Shown: positions 1 through 11,774, counted from the stretch's first letter. The stretch is DNA of 64,000 nt from Brachycybe producta (GCA_036925085.1 JAUPFP010000002.1:9946321-10010320); one strand, 5' to 3'. Made by a program: numbers and translations. Notes: generated from the sequence alone by a model not told the origin.

Positions 1-300
1 TTTCTCTCTCTTCTCTCCTCTTTCTGATCTTCTCTCTTTTACGGCTGCTGTCAGATCGTACATATAAACCCCTCAGTTACAACACACGCACACACCAAAA
101 AAAAAGCCGAACGATGCTTTTGCCTTACTTCCCTCAGCTTCTTCGTCGGCTTCAATACCGGCGACAAAACACAAACCTCAAAAACGCGCCGAGAAGAGAG
201 AGACAGAGAGACAGAGAGATGCTTGTATGCGTGTGCGTTTTTTTTTTCAGATCAGATTAGCAGAAAAAAAAGAGCATCTCTTTGATACATGTCTGCCATC
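1..300. repeat. Low-complexity CT/GA-rich stretch
   Basis: The left edge is pyrimidine-rich (runs of TCTCTC and TTCTCT), followed by short A runs, CACACA, and GAGAGACAGAGAGAC near 190-220. No ORF of note is present. It may be part of the upstream flank or 5' region of a neighbouring gene, but nothing in the sequence shows that. Confidence 0.5.
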
Positions 301-589
301 TACCGATGAAAATTATCATTGTTTAGCTATATTTTTAATTTTTCTGCATCGTTTTCTGTGATTTTTGTTAAGAAAAAAAAATCGTTCGCTTATAATGTTA
401 AAGGTAGAATTACACACGCTGAAAACGAGCAGAAAATAGAAATAAAATCTTCTGTGTTCTTTTTGAGCTCAAAGATATACATATCAAGCGATATACCTAA
501 CAAAGTGAATTTCAGTGGGATTTTATTCAGGGTGTGATGTGATTCTTCAATTTCTCACCCTAATTTTATTGATTTTCGGTTATCTGATG

Positions 590-950
590 CGTGTTTAGAA
601 TCATTACGTAAACGGCATAACGCAATTGAGCAAGGGGGACGTCATTGGTGGGTGAATCTCGTACGCTTTGTTGTGAATCAGTGAATCTGTAGTGAATCTT
701 AGTGAATAACAAGTAAATTTTATTGAAACTGTGAATTTCGTACATGATTTTTTATGTTATGTCATCTCCTTTGCAAATCTAGCTAATAACACGGAGGATT
801 ACATAGAAGTAAATCATTTACGAGATTCACAAAGAGTCACCTACTCCAAGATTCACAAGCTGAAAGTACGTATAGCAGACTGTTTTGCTAGATTCACCCC
901 CTTGTGTCGTTCCGCTTGTGTAAACAGCATAACGCTAATAACTTAAAGAG
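590..950. repeat. Imperfect inverted repeat with GTGAATC / GATTCAC arms
   Basis: The left arm (about 650-735) carries several copies of GTGAATC. The right arm (about 820-895) carries GATTCAC copies in the opposite orientation. The flanks also share GTAAACxGCATAACGC (about 607-623 and 919-934) and CAAGGGGG-type words. This looks like a degenerate foldback element, with no coding potential. It lies about 0.8 kb upstream of the TFIIIC gene. Confidence 0.45.
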
Positions 951-1084
951 AGGAAAAAACTACGTTTGTATTGGTTCTAATTGTCTCATTTCCGCCGCCG
1001 CCTCCTCCATCTTCAAAGCTTGCAATAGGACAGGCAAACGTATACAATTCGCTATATCGATATTTGAAGCCAGTTGTAACATGA

Positions 1085-1739
1085 AGAATTAAATTAGAGG
1101 TGCCATAATATGGCGTCTTAAGCACGTAATTGCAGATATACAAACCGCCATATCAGTACACCCATATGCAGTCAAAATCAGGCATAAAAATCGTTATATT
1201 ATGTAACCAAGGTTGGTATGTACCGCTATAGATTAAATGGTATAGGACGCCGCTATTTTTCAACCAATCAAATGAAAAATAACTTCCTCTTTCTAAGGGT
1301 CAATGCAAAAAAGATGAACTATTTGGGCGGCAAAATGACTCACTAAATCTACCATGGTAACAGTAAAGATACATCTTTCAGATTGAAAAAATAATTATGT
1401 TTTAAGTCAGTTGCGGCCTCTTTTTTGTTATAAAATAAATTAACTTACACTTATTCATGTTCACAACTTGATTAACTAAATACTTTTCTGTTTAAACGCG
1501 TAAAATTTAAAGAAATTTCGCGATTAAAGATGCTGACGATAGAAAGATGCTGCGAAGCGAGAGATATGTATTATGTAGTGACGTCACTAATAGCTATTTG
1601 TTTATTTTTTTTTTAGCAAACAGATGGCAGCACTACCGTCCTGTATAGTTTTTGTCGTCTGCTATTTAGTCATGTTTCATAGAATAATGCGGTTTTTGTT
1701 GCGATTTCTTTTGTTTTTTCGTTAAATTCTAATTTAAAC
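1085..1739 (+). other. Intergenic flank upstream of the TFIIIC-90 gene
   Basis: AT-rich sequence with no credible coding exon. Near 1100-1155 a short stretch (ATAATATGGCGT then CGCCATAT) resembles the duplicated elements at 11150-11220 and 11355-11420. The proximal part (from about 1500) is probably the promoter and 5' UTR of the gene starting at 1740. Confidence 0.4.
1578..1587. promoter_or_regulatory. CRE/ATF-type palindrome GTGACGTCAC
   Basis: A perfect 10-bp palindrome containing TGACGTCA sits about 155 bp upstream of the start codon at 1740. It is the classical CREB/ATF recognition core. Position and symmetry fit a proximal promoter element for the TFIIIC-90 gene; binding is inferred only. 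Confidence 0.4.
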
Positions 1740-4700
1740 ATGAGTTTACCGAGTGTTGTTCAGTATATGACATTCAATGGTAATGTATGTGCGAGGTTGT
1801 GTTCGATTTCTTGGTCGGAATGCAACGTAATCGCATTTTGTACAGATGAAGGGTTGTATCTAATGGTATTCTGACGTTGTTATTTACAATACTTATTGAA
1901 GTATTCTTATTAAAACTGCTTTCATTTTTTATAGGAACCCTCCATTCACACGTTCTCAGTTGATGCTAGTTTTCCTATATCAATTCATAGGCACTTTCTA
2001 GCCGCATCCGAACAGCCGAATGAGTTCGATTTCGATTTCAATCGAACACAATTGAGTATCGAGGCGTCGAGAGGTCAGTTGATTTAGGAATTCTTTTTCT
2101 CAGCTGGAAATTCTTTTGATTAGTATCCGCCTATAGCCTCTATGTGTGAGCTCGTACAACTCTTTTGCCTTTTTTTTACTGGCTTTTGGCTCAACCTATA
2201 TTTAATAACTTCGAGGCTAGCGGCTTTTAATTGAAACGATTTACACTCAGCTTTTTTCTTGGAAACTTTTTAAAAAAATTAAATGTTTGTTAGAAAAATA
2301 GAAAAGTAACTGAATCACTGAATGGTATTTATAGTTATAGTTATGTTAGTTTGAAGAGTGTTGTTTTTCTCTTCTTAATTAATCAAAAAATGAAAAACGT
2401 CACTTTCATAAAAAACTGCGATCAAAATATAGACGCAGAAATTTAAGAATAATTTGAAAATGGATTATGTACTAGATTAATTAAACACAAAAATAAAGTT
2501 GTTTCATAACAATATTTTTAAAAATAAAATTTTTAACACAAGTTTTAAAGAAAAAAAATCGAAATTTGAATGATTTTTGAACGTTTTTAAGCTCTAATAA
2601 AATTTATTGTTAAAAATAACGTCGTCAAAATATTTTTTCATGTTTAAAAAATTAAAACACAACTTAAAATTTATAATATATATTTTTTTAAAAAATATTT
2701 AAGCGCAGTTTTTACTGTAATAAAAAATGTTAATTTTCAAAGATATCAACTTGAAATTCCGTTTACATTTACAATTGCTTCTTAAAAGCTTTTAAAGCAA
2801 TAATGGCTAAAACTGAAGCTTTTACAGAGGAGGTGTTCGAACTGATGTTAGACCGAACTCTAAGTCCCGCAGTGAGTTGTTCTCAGTCTTACAAGGGATT
2901 TCGGCAATCCGAATGGTCTCCGATCGGACTTGGACCCAAAGAAACGTTAGTAATGGCTAAGAAAACTTCATAATATTACTGTCTCTAATTGTGATTTTGT
3001 TTAAAGGTGCGTTTTGGCCGCATTAACGTCCGATCATCGGCTCGTATTGTACATATCCAGAACCGAGAAATGGACCAACATTGCCGAAATATCTAAGTTG
3101 TATTATGAACATTTAAAATCGAACAATTACGAGAGGACATGGCTGAAAGGCGAGGTTAAGTCAGTATACAAAAGCGAGAAACTCGGAGAATTTAAGGAAA
3201 AGTGTTACGCAACTGCAGCCACGTGTAAAGTTTTGATGAATTGGACCGAGAGATTTGAATGGAGCATTTTAGTTACTTTTTTTATGAATTCAGATATGGT
3301 TTGGAGCCACATGATGAAGAGTAGAACAACGGATTCCGAGCGGTTTTGTATCTTAGTTGTCGGAATGAAAGATGGAAGTGTTGTAATGTGGAAGATACGA
3401 TCGGTTTCGAATTGCACGACATCGAATGATGATTTTACGATCTTGAGAGTTTTCGATGGTTTGGTTGGAACGATCAAATCTATGTGTTGGATTCAGTTGA
3501 ATTCAGATTCAGGTATTATAGTGCTATTTGACAAATCAAATAGTTCAAAAGTCACCGATGTTAGTTGCTTTTTCGGAAGCAACTACTAGTAGAGAATTAT
3601 TTAGACTTATGCGGAGCCTAGACAACTGCACTTTTGTACGGGCTTATGGCAGCCGCCCCTCCCGCCCTGTTCCTTTAAATACAGCTGTTCAAAAATATCT
3701 AAAAAAAAAACTAAACAGTTCATTAGAGATGAAGCTTCACTAGGAATGTATTGTGCCCAAAATTTCGATTCCCGTTCTTCCGGTTGACTTGTAATAAATT
3801 GTCATGAACATCTGTAGAAAGAGCTCAACCACGGCCACTCTGAATTGGCCTAACATTTGAGGCGCATATTTTACACGGGAAATGAAGACATGCTTGTCTT
3901 AAAGGCTATACTGGGAATGTTTTGCACCCAACATTTTCATTCCCGCTAGTCCAGTTCACGTGCAATGAATTTTCTAAGTTTGAATTGTCAAGATACTTAA
4001 AGTCTGATTTTATGATTGCAAAGGTTTGTTGGTCATCGGAGGTTTAACCGGGAAAATTCAAGCTTTTGACGTATCGATTAATGACAAAGAATTTCTCAAT
4101 GCAAGTGAGGCTTTCCCATTATGGAAAGATGATGATAAAATGCAAGTAAACCTAATAAGCCACATGAAGGTATTTTTAAATTTTTTTATTGAAGATTCAA
4201 TTGAACAAATTATGCAAAAAATGATTCCAATCATTCTTTTTTAGATTATGGATGATTTATTCGGAATTGTTGCAAGTAAAAATAATTATGTTGTTGTCTG
4301 GAAAATAACGAGAACTTGTGTTAAAGAAATGGTTTATAAGATGGGAAATTACAATCAGCCTCTCATTGGTGAAAATCTTAAGAATTGGAAATAAGAAGTA
4401 ATCAATTTTTATTACTTTTAATTGATTCTTTTTTAAGGATTGTTTCCGAGCAGAGATGGAGAGTTTCTCGCTGCTTCTGCCGATGGAGTCGTTATTAGAA
4501 TCACACTTGACAAATTAAGAAGTGAAGGTCTTTCCCTTTTGTTATCTATATAAAATAGAGAAACTTTCAATTGAAATGGTGTTTAAATTTTTCTGGGGGG
4601 GGTTTCTGATTATTTTAATAATTTAGGTTTAAATCTAACGATGAAGACGATAATGAGTGATCGTAAAAACAGTTATTCAAATTTGTTTGGAATGGTTTCG

Positions 4701-7108
4701 TCGTCAAATCGATTTCTATTCTCGTTACTGGAAGGGTAATTGAGTTTAAATTAGAATTAATTTACATCTTCAGAAATCTGCTCAAATCTTAGAAGATTTT
4801 CATTATTCTACTGTATTTCTGCATATCTCAGCTAAAAGAAAGTCTGCTAAGAAATTACATTATTTTCTTAAAAATTCATAGAATGCTTTCTAAAAAAAAG
4901 CTGGAGTATGCTAAACATTAGCATGACTATTTAAATGTATAAAACTATGAAACTTTGCTAAAAAAAACCGTCTGAGTAGAACTTTAAGAACTCTACAAAA
5001 AAAATTGATTTTTTTCTTGCTAAAGTGAACTAAAAGAAAAATCATAAAACAAAAATTAACATTTATTAATCGAAAAATCCTTCTCGCAAATATATTTTAA
5101 AACTAGAAATTATTTTATTGGAGGATTTAATCTCAAAGAAAGCAGATTAAGCTAGTTTTAGTCCCTCCAACTCGGTTAATTCTGCCTTTTCGGAACAAAA
5201 TTAAAGGAAACCAGACAGTATTTTAGACACTAGAAGGGTACCTCAATTACATATGTGTATTTTAAAGTAGGTTTGAAACGTTTTTTGTCAATAAAAAAAT
5301 TTATTTTGAAAGTCATCAACATGAAATTATTATTAAAGTGATTCAGTTACCCTTCTAATTTCTAACACGCTTTCAGTTTTTCTTAGTGTTGTTCTTCTGA
5401 AATGCATAATAATCAGCTTGTTCATGAAATTTTTTAAATTGTTTTCGTATTTAGGATTAGTTGTTGGCACGACCACCTCGTAATCCGAGAACCATATAAA
5501 GTGAATATGCAATTAATCTTTGTATAATTGTTTGGTTCTGCAAACATAAGGAAAATTTAGTTATGTTTTTTCTATTTAGCTTTTAATTGCCATTTCGGAG
5601 AACTTAGAAGATGTTGTTTTGACATCTGTTCTTCAGCAAATGGATCATCCAGAATCAAAAATTTGTTCTTTTGCTGATGTTTTGCATTCGGTTCACTACT
5701 GTTGGTTTCGAAATGGAAAATATCCGGATCCTTTGGCCGTTTTAATGGAACTTTCATATGAACATCAGCGACAGTTGTCTACCTGCAAATTACAGTTATT
5801 ACGGTAAACGAAACGGCTGAAGACAACAAAACTTTTTTTTTTTTTCATGTTGTTTTGTATGAATTTAGATGGCTTTTTAGATTGGCGATATTTTCAGAAA
5901 AGGGCGAGGAAAATCTTAAAAATGTAAAATTATTTTTTCGGAGTCAAAATTAATGAGAAAAAAGTATTGTTTATGTTTGTTTTGTTCTAATTATGCTCGT
6001 AGAAACTCGGAATGCAGAATGTTGAAGCTCTTTTAATGGAACGACACTTTTTGTCTATTTTGAGAAAAATCAACGAATACAAAGATTTTAAACCGTTACC
6101 CGTTAAATATATCGAATCGACGCTTAAAACAGTTTCACTTTGGTTATTCGAGAGGCGGCAATTACTTGACGACGATGACAAAAGTTTTCTTACAAAGATA
6201 TTGGAACGAATGAAATTCAATTTTACAGGCAAAACTTTAAAAACCGAATCTGAGGAATGCGGTTTATGCAAATCAAATATCCTTACAAAAAGAAATTCGA
6301 TGCCTAGAGTTGAATCGTACCATTGGAAGCTTTTCCCTTCCAAGTTCTCGGAAAATATTTTAATTAAAATGACTACACATTTTTATACATGTTCCTACAG
6401 TAAGCTGTACTTATTATGCGCTCACTGTAATTTATGGAAGTATAAATTTTATTAATTTTAATATTCGCATAAAAAGTTTTGGCCGTATTCTTATTATCAT
6501 TAGTAAAATAACGTAGTTACTAGGAGCATCTATTAGAAATGTTTGAATCATACAGTATAATAATGTTTTTTTTTAAAATAATACTCATATAATTACGATT
6601 ACATTGTAAATTGTATCATAATTTATAATGAAGGTGTGAATGTAACGTTATAATTTGATTTTCTTTAATTTATAAATCACTGATTCATTTTGAGAATCTA
6701 CATTATGGAAAATGTTCAAATGGACATATTTTTGGTAAGTGTCATTGAACGTGGCTGAAATGTTTTCTCGTTTAGATATTTATTTTTAAAATATCTGAAA
6801 ATTTATCTCAGGTCGTTGCTTCCTAAGTCTGAGCATATGCACTTTGCCAGTGTACGAAAAATGTAGAAACTGTTCTATTCTGGCGCGAAAGGATTTCATG
6901 GGTACGACCATTATTATTCAAAGTTATCATATTATTATTAAAAGTCGTTGACATGGTGGTTAATTAATTAATTCATGAGGGAATTAGAAATGAGATCATA
7001 TTTTTTTTTTAATTATCATTTTTTCAACTCTCATATTATATTTTTTGGTTTTATTTTACAGAATTCTTGAAAGATGTCAGATGCCCATTTTGTAGCATAA
7101 TTTTGTGA
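1740..7108 (+). CDS. GTF3C4: TFIIIC 90-kDa subunit (GTF3C4-like), 15 exons
   Basis: This encodes a subunit of general transcription factor TFIIIC, which recruits RNA polymerase III to tRNA-type promoters in the nucleus. Exons: 1740-1865, 1935-2073, 2798-2945, 3007-3512, 4024-4169, 4245-4368, 4438-4527, 4627-4735, 5455-5500, 5580-5803, 5869-5923, 6003-about 6308, 6695-6734, 6812-6901, 7062-7108. Phases are continuous and the product is about 731 aa (human GTF3C4 is about 820). The N-terminal two-thirds reads as a WD-like propeller (segments such as LVVGMKDGSVVMWKI and LLVIGGLTGKIQAFDV). The C-terminus carries the TFIIIC zinc-finger pattern: CGLC, then CSNGHIFGRC, CRNC and a final CPFC four residues before the stop. 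The donor at 6308 is weak (AGA|GTTGAA) and was chosen for phase, so the join into the finger is uncertain. I chose the start at 1740 because it opens the first conserved exon. Confidence 0.85.
3590..4000. repeat. Duplicated unit inside TFIIIC intron 4
   Basis: Two related segments, about 3740-3810 and 3905-3980, share the order GGAATGTxTTGxxCCCAA, then ATTCCCG, then CCGGTT/CAGTT, then GCAATGAATT-like words. They are spaced about 165 bp apart. The intron between the exons ending 3512 and starting 4024 is otherwise AT-rich and noncoding. Identity as a mobile element is not established. Confidence 0.4.
5150..5425. repeat. Foldback MITE, family A (TFIIIC intron copy)
   Basis: This carries the family hallmark: TTTTAGACACTAGAAGGGTA on the left arm, and on the right arm TTTATTTTGAAAG, ATCAACATGAAA and TACCCTTCTAATTTCTAACAC, the inverted complement. 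Copies of the same element recur through the nesprin introns (10716, 18860, 22013-22735, 40440, 48850, 53255, 55705). It has no coding capacity, so it is a nonautonomous inverted-repeat element. Confidence 0.6.
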
Positions 7109-7146
7109 GTTATTTCAAAAGTTTTGTCTACAGTTCATAATGAACC

Positions 7147-7152
7147 AATAAA
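7147..7152 (+). terminator. Poly(A) signal AATAAA of the TFIIIC-90 gene
   Basis: A canonical AATAAA hexamer lies 39 bp past the TGA at 7106-7108, before the retrotransposon remnant. A second AATAAA at 7695-7700 lies just beyond the remnant and could act as an alternative site. Confidence 0.45.
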
Positions 7153-7234
7153 CTGTTGCCTTATTTGCATAGAGATTTGTGAATGTATTTGCATAATGGA
7201 AAAAAATAATTTGTTTTCAGATGTGATAAATATA

Positions 7235-7690
7235 TATAATAATAATATAATATTGTATGGGTCAGAATGTTGGGCAATCAAGAAGATGCATGAGGATAGA
7301 ATGCAGGTAGCTGAGATGAGAATGCTAAGGTTTATGAGTCGGGTGAGCAGAAGGGATAGGATCAGAAATGATTTTATTAGGGGTAGTGTAGGGGTAACAA
7401 ATATAGTAGAAAAGATGCAGGAAAATAGGCTGCGGTGGTTTGGGCATGTCCTCAGGAGCAGAGAAGATGGGCAGCTGAGGCAGGCAATGAACTTAGACCT
7501 GGGAATAAAACGGGGTAGAGGAAGACCCAAGCAAACCTGGGACGTGGTAGTAAAACGGGATATGGTGGCATGTGGGGTCACTGGGGGCTTGGTGCAAAAT
7601 CGGAACGAGTGGAGAGTTAGAACCAGCAAGGCCGACCCTGCTGCTTGTGGGATAAGGTACAGGAAATGACGATGATGATGATGATGTGAT
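7235..7690 (+). mobile_element. 5'-truncated non-LTR retrotransposon, C-terminal ORF2 fragment
   Basis: An open frame on the plus strand (to a stop at 7667-7669) encodes the C-terminal tail typical of LINE reverse-transcriptase polyproteins: YGSECWAIKK, then VAEMRMLRFM, RDRIRN, NRLRWFGHVLR and RGRGRPKQTW. Only the region downstream of the polymerase core is present, so the copy is a dead 5' truncation. It ends in a short GATGAT microsatellite (7670-7686), a 3' end seen in RTE-like and related LINEs. The frame is intact, which suggests a fairly recent insertion. It is immediately 3' of the TFIIIC gene in the same orientation. Confidence 0.8.
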
Positions 7691-7740
7691 AAACAATAAA
7701 CAGAATTAGTTTCATTCTGTTTATCAGGAAGGTAAAAAAA

Positions 7741-8880
7741 AAATTCATAAAATTCACGGAAATACTTGTATCTTATGAGTATTTATAACTGTTCCAACCT
7801 CTTCTGGGTACACATTAATACCATATAACTGCCTAATGTGCAAAAAATACACAAAATGCACAAATTGCATAATTTTTGCAAATTTCCACAATTCTCCTTG
7901 TTTTTTAAAATAAATAAATTTAATTTTAAAAATCCTGTGGTTTTTTTGACAAATTAAAATTAAATTACTTAGATTATGCTTTTTATGTTATTGCTTATAA
8001 TGACTGGCTATTATTTGCTCCAGGCATTTAATTAGTTGTGCTTTTTTTGTATAATGTATATTTTTGTTTAGCATAAAACAGATTTATACCATATTCAAGC
8101 ATTTATTTTTTATGTGCTTAAAGTGCACAATTTCTGAAAACAAGTTGTACGCTTTTTAATTTTTAATTACATAAATGTTATATATTAGGAATGTATCATC
8201 ACAAGTAATTTTCGTATAATGTATAGGTTTGGTTGTCCACAAATTTGTATTGAACCACCATATCATTATGTACGAAATTCTCTGATCACTCGATCATGAA
8301 AAGTGTCCATGATGACTATAGAGTTCTAGAAGAAAAATCATGAAGTGATTTTTAAGTCAAAGCTAGTGCTATAAACTTTCACATGAAACTTCCTATCAAA
8401 AGCCTCTGGCTGCTCTTCAATTTAAGTGACCGGTGTGATAATTCTGAGTACTCTGGTAGCATTAATAAATATATTTTTAATTGAATTAAATATTTAAAAT
8501 GAATTCAAAAAAATATTTCAATTCTCAAGTATTTTATAATAAGGTACTTTGATACACTTATTGTATCATAATATGATCAGACCCCAATATACAGTATTTA
8601 AGATTTCAGTTTATATCATCTTATACATTTCATAATTTGGTTTTTATTACAAGATAATTTCCTTTTCTTAATAATGGCCCACTGACAAAATAAAAAAATT
8701 AAATTTTGCTAAACTGATAACATTTTCTAACTAAACATTTTCTTAAAAAAATATTAATTGTAGCAAATAATCATAATTTACTTGTTTAAAAACAAGTCTG
8801 AAGATGGTTGAATTGGAGGTGGCCCACTTGTCTTAAGAGGTTGAGCATCTCTTTTGTTACGAAATTGTCCTCATGTTATT
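7741..8880. other. AT-rich intergenic region before PNPO
   Basis: No credible exon is seen. Sequence around 8350-8400 (TCAAAGCTAGTGCT followed by CATGAAACTT) resembles 51722-51765 in a nesprin intron, so a dispersed repeat is probably present. The rest is A/T runs. Confidence 0.4.
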
Positions 8881-8892
8881 TAATTCTTATTT

Positions 8893-8911
8893 GTGACGTC
8901 AGATGGCGGCA
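8893..8911 (+). promoter_or_regulatory. CRE-like TGACGTCA abutting a YY1-like start-codon motif
   Basis: TGACGTCA (about 8894-8901) is followed directly by GATGGCGGC, in which the ATG at 8903 is embedded. CRE/ATF sites and the YY1-type AAGATGGCGGC motif are known elements of TATA-less housekeeping promoters, and the YY1 motif often overlaps the start codon. This supports transcription and translation of PNPO starting near here. Binding is inferred. Confidence 0.4.
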
Positions 8912-10354
8912 CCTTTTATTTTCATTTCCTACAGTTTAATATCTTATTCAGTGGAAAATTGCTTCATGCCTGTTTTCTATTCAATTTCATTGATTTTTCA
9001 CTTGCAGGTTGCAAAACAGACATTCGTTTCTCTGTCAACCTTCTCCTGTAAGTTTTTTTTAAATATTTTTTTATTAGTAAATGGATATCAAAGGTAATAA
9101 ATATATTATGTATTAAATACATTTATGTATTAAATACATTTATGTATTAAATACATACATGTATTAATATTGTCATAAAAATGTATTTTACTTGTTGGAA
9201 ATGTAACATATGTTATTTTTTTGCTTAATTTTCTCATAGATTTACGAAAGCCGTATCGTTCGCCGAAAGACAGAATTTGTGAACATCATCTCGAAATGAA
9301 GGAACCAATTGAACTTTTCACGAAATGGTTCGAGGAAGCCAAAGTGACTCCTGGAATTTTGCAGCCGAATGCAATGTGTTTGTCTACGGCTACTAAGTAT
9401 TTAGAACCTTTCAGTTTAACTTTTATAAATGAATTAATTATAATCCCAATATTGCAATCTTCTTTTTGTTTTTTAAGATCGGGGTTTCCTTCTTCTCGTA
9501 TGGTTTTGATGAAAGGGTTTGGTAAAGAAGGATTTCAGTTTTTTACGAATTATACTAGTCGAAAAGGAAAGGAATTGGTAATTATATGAACCTAATTAGT
9601 TAAATGTTGTAATTTTGTATTAGAAAATTTTGCAGAATAATGGAAAGTTACTCAAGTTTATGTTATTTTAAAATGTTACGGGACGCCAATTTTTGAAACT
9701 TTCTTATTTTTATATTGTAGACTGAGAATCCAAATGCGAGTATTTTATTTTATTGGGATCCTTTGGACAGACAGGTTATAAAGTCATTCTACTTTCATAG
9801 ATTTATGATTTTATCTGAATGTATGTTCGAAATAATATCAGGTGCGAGTCGAAGGATCGGTCGAGAAACTATCGGTCGAAGAATCGGAAAAATATTTTCA
9901 CTCGAGACCACGTCCTAGTCAGATTTCTGCTTATATTAGCAAACAGAGTTCGGTCGTTAAACGAGAGGTTTGTTTTTATTTGAATCGAATCACCATTATT
10001 TTATTCGTAAAATTTTCTGTTCTTATTTTGATTTTTAAAAAAAGGAACTTTTGAAAAAATATGAAGCAATGTCGGTCGAATACTGCGATGAAACAATTCC
10101 AATTCCAAGACCAGAAAATTGGTATTTATTTCAAAATAAATCCAAATATTTTAATGAATATTAATGAAGATATTTTATTTCTTTTCAGGGGTGGTTTTAG
10201 ATTGGTTCCGAAGTCAGTAGAATTCTTTCAGGGTCAGAGTAACCGTCTACATGATAGGATTCGTTTCAGAAGATCGGAACCCGAAGAAGAATTGGATGAC
10301 GAGTACGCCACTGTCGGAGATGACGGTTGGGTTTACGAGAGGTTGTCACCTTAA
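8903..10354 (+). CDS. PNPO: Pyridoxine-5'-phosphate oxidase, 7 exons
   Basis: This FMN-dependent enzyme oxidises pyridoxine- or pyridoxamine-5'-phosphate to pyridoxal-5'-phosphate, the last step of vitamin B6 salvage. Exons: 8903-9047, 9240-9396, 9478-9577, 9721-9774, 9842-9967, 10045-10121, 10189-10354. Phases are continuous and the product is about 274 aa (human 261). Family blocks appear in order: [29 protein letters not shown] (FMN and substrate contacts), [31 protein letters not shown], the WGGFRL strand, and [14 protein letters not shown] with the substrate-binding arginine, then a YERLSP terminus. The first 45 or so residues are hydrophobic and not family-like. A small intron before 9008 (acceptor TTGCAG) is possible, so the N-terminus is uncertain; the rest is secure. 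Confidence 0.93.
9105..9165. repeat. Short tandem repeat, 16-bp unit TTATGTATTAAATACA
   Basis: About three copies of a TATGTATTAAATACAT-type unit stand in tandem within PNPO intron 1. The unit is itself palindromic (GTATTAAATAC). It is probably a neutral satellite. Confidence 0.7.
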
Positions 10355-10533
10355 TCGACAATAACGGTTTAAAAGGTATGGAGGCAGGTGTTTAATTAAT
10401 TAATTGTTTGTGTTTTATTCTGTAACTTCAGATAAGTTATTCAGTTTAATTATAGGCTTCCAAATATCGGCAAGTAATCATTATTTAAAAGCTGATCGTA
10501 CAATACTATGTCTTCCATAGTCATTTGCATATG

Positions 10534-10540
10534 TTATTAA
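10534..10540 (+). terminator. Candidate ATTAAA poly(A) signal for PNPO
   Basis: No AATAAA is seen close behind the PNPO stop at 10352-10354. The common variant ATTAAA occurs about 180 bp downstream, before the first foldback repeat at 10716. Confidence 0.3.
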
Positions 10541-10715
10541 ATTTTAATCAAATTGTTAGCTATATAAATATATATATATATTGGCCCTTCATTTAGATAA
10601 TGAAAGAGGCCCTTTAGATCTGTTGAGCTCTCTGTCATAGCTGTGAAAATCAAATCATTTCAAGTAAAATTATTTATATTTGGAATCGTTAAAATTAAAA
10701 AAGTCAAAAGATTAT

Positions 10716-11035
10716 ATAGGGTGGTTTAAAAGTGTAAACTCCTTTTGATTACTCTATCTTTCAGATGCGCAAATTGAAGAAAAACTTGAATATGTTTTAG
10801 AAACTAGAAGGGTAGTTAAGGTATTTTCATGTTATCATTCAAAATGAGCTTTTTATTTTAGTTTGAAAATGACTCAACTTTAAGCACACAATATTTAGTT
10901 TTTGTCTTTAAAAAGTTTATTTTGAAAGATATCAACTTGAAAAACAATGCCTTGAGCCACTCTTCTAGTTTTTAAAACACTGTCAAGTTTTTTTTTTATT
11001 TTTCTACTGAAGGACAGAATAATCAGCGTTTGAAA
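10716..11035. repeat. Foldback MITE, family A (PNPO/nesprin intergenic copy)
   Basis: This copy starts GGGTGGTTTAAAAGTGTAAAC, runs through TTTTAGAAACTAGAAGGGTA and ATTTTCATGTTATCATTC, then returns through GAAAGATATCAACTTGAAAA and TTCTAGTTTTTAAAACACT to ACAGAATAATCAG. The arms are inverted complements. It is the most complete copy of the family outside the nesprin introns. Confidence 0.65.
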
Positions 11036-11039
11036 ATCA

Positions 11040-11430
11040 GCATCTTAATTTTTTATTAAAATTATAAATCAGAATTCTTGGCAACACTGTACAACTTTAA
11101 AAATACCAATGTGAAGAAAACACGTCAGTGTTCTGATTCTTGAAAAATGAATAGGTGTCGTAATATGGCGTATTTAAACATTGTTATGTAATTGAAAAGA
11201 CGCCATGTTAGTTCGCGTTCATGTTCATGTCCGATGGTTATTTAATTTATTAGAATTCTAAATTAGAATGCTCGGCAACACTGTACACAGTAAGAAATAC
11301 CTTAAGACATACCAATAAAAACATGACGTCAGTATTCTGAAACTTAAAAAAAATGAATAGGTGTCGTAATATGGCGTATTTGAGCAATGTTTTGTAAGTG
11401 ATAATACGCCATGTTAGGTCACTTCACTAG
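11040..11430. repeat. Tandem duplication (about 190-bp unit, two copies)
   Basis: Copies at about 11055-11225 and 11250-11430 share GGCAACACTGTACA, then CGTCAGT-TTCTGA, then AATAGGTGTCGTAATATGGCGTATTT, then an inverted CGCCATGTTAG. The ATGGCGTA / ACGCCAT pair makes each unit a small hairpin. A related hairpin occurs near 1100-1155. Noncoding. Confidence 0.6.
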
Positions 11431-11774
11431 TTCATGGCTATTTGCTTTTAAATGCCACCTTTGTAATTCAAATTTTGTCGTTTATACTTATTGCTAATAC
11501 CATTTACTATCTGATAAGTGATCACGCTATTCTTGTCAGCTGATGTAGTTTTTTTGTGCGCGTGATTTGGGTCGTTTTTATTAGGTTTGTTACGTTTTCA
11601 CTGCGTTTATTGAGTTTCGCGGAATTTTATTTACTATTTTATAATTAGCTTAGTTAGTTAAGTATGTTAATTAGCTGTAAAACGTGGTTTTATGTGATTT
11701 TGGTAAGTTTTATTGTACTTTCATTGCGTCTTGTGCCAATAATCTGCAGATGCATTTGCAGAGGCCGCTTAATT

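Noticed and set aside
6309..6455. Continuation of the TFIIIC exon to a stop at 6455 as the gene's C-terminus
   Set aside because: The family zinc finger (CSNGH..RC, CRNC, CPFC) continues in three further spliced exons to 7108, so 6309-6455 is most likely intron.
7135..7629. 164-codon minus-strand frame opposite the LINE fragment
   Set aside because: Shadow of the plus-strand reverse-transcriptase tail, whose motifs are unmistakable.
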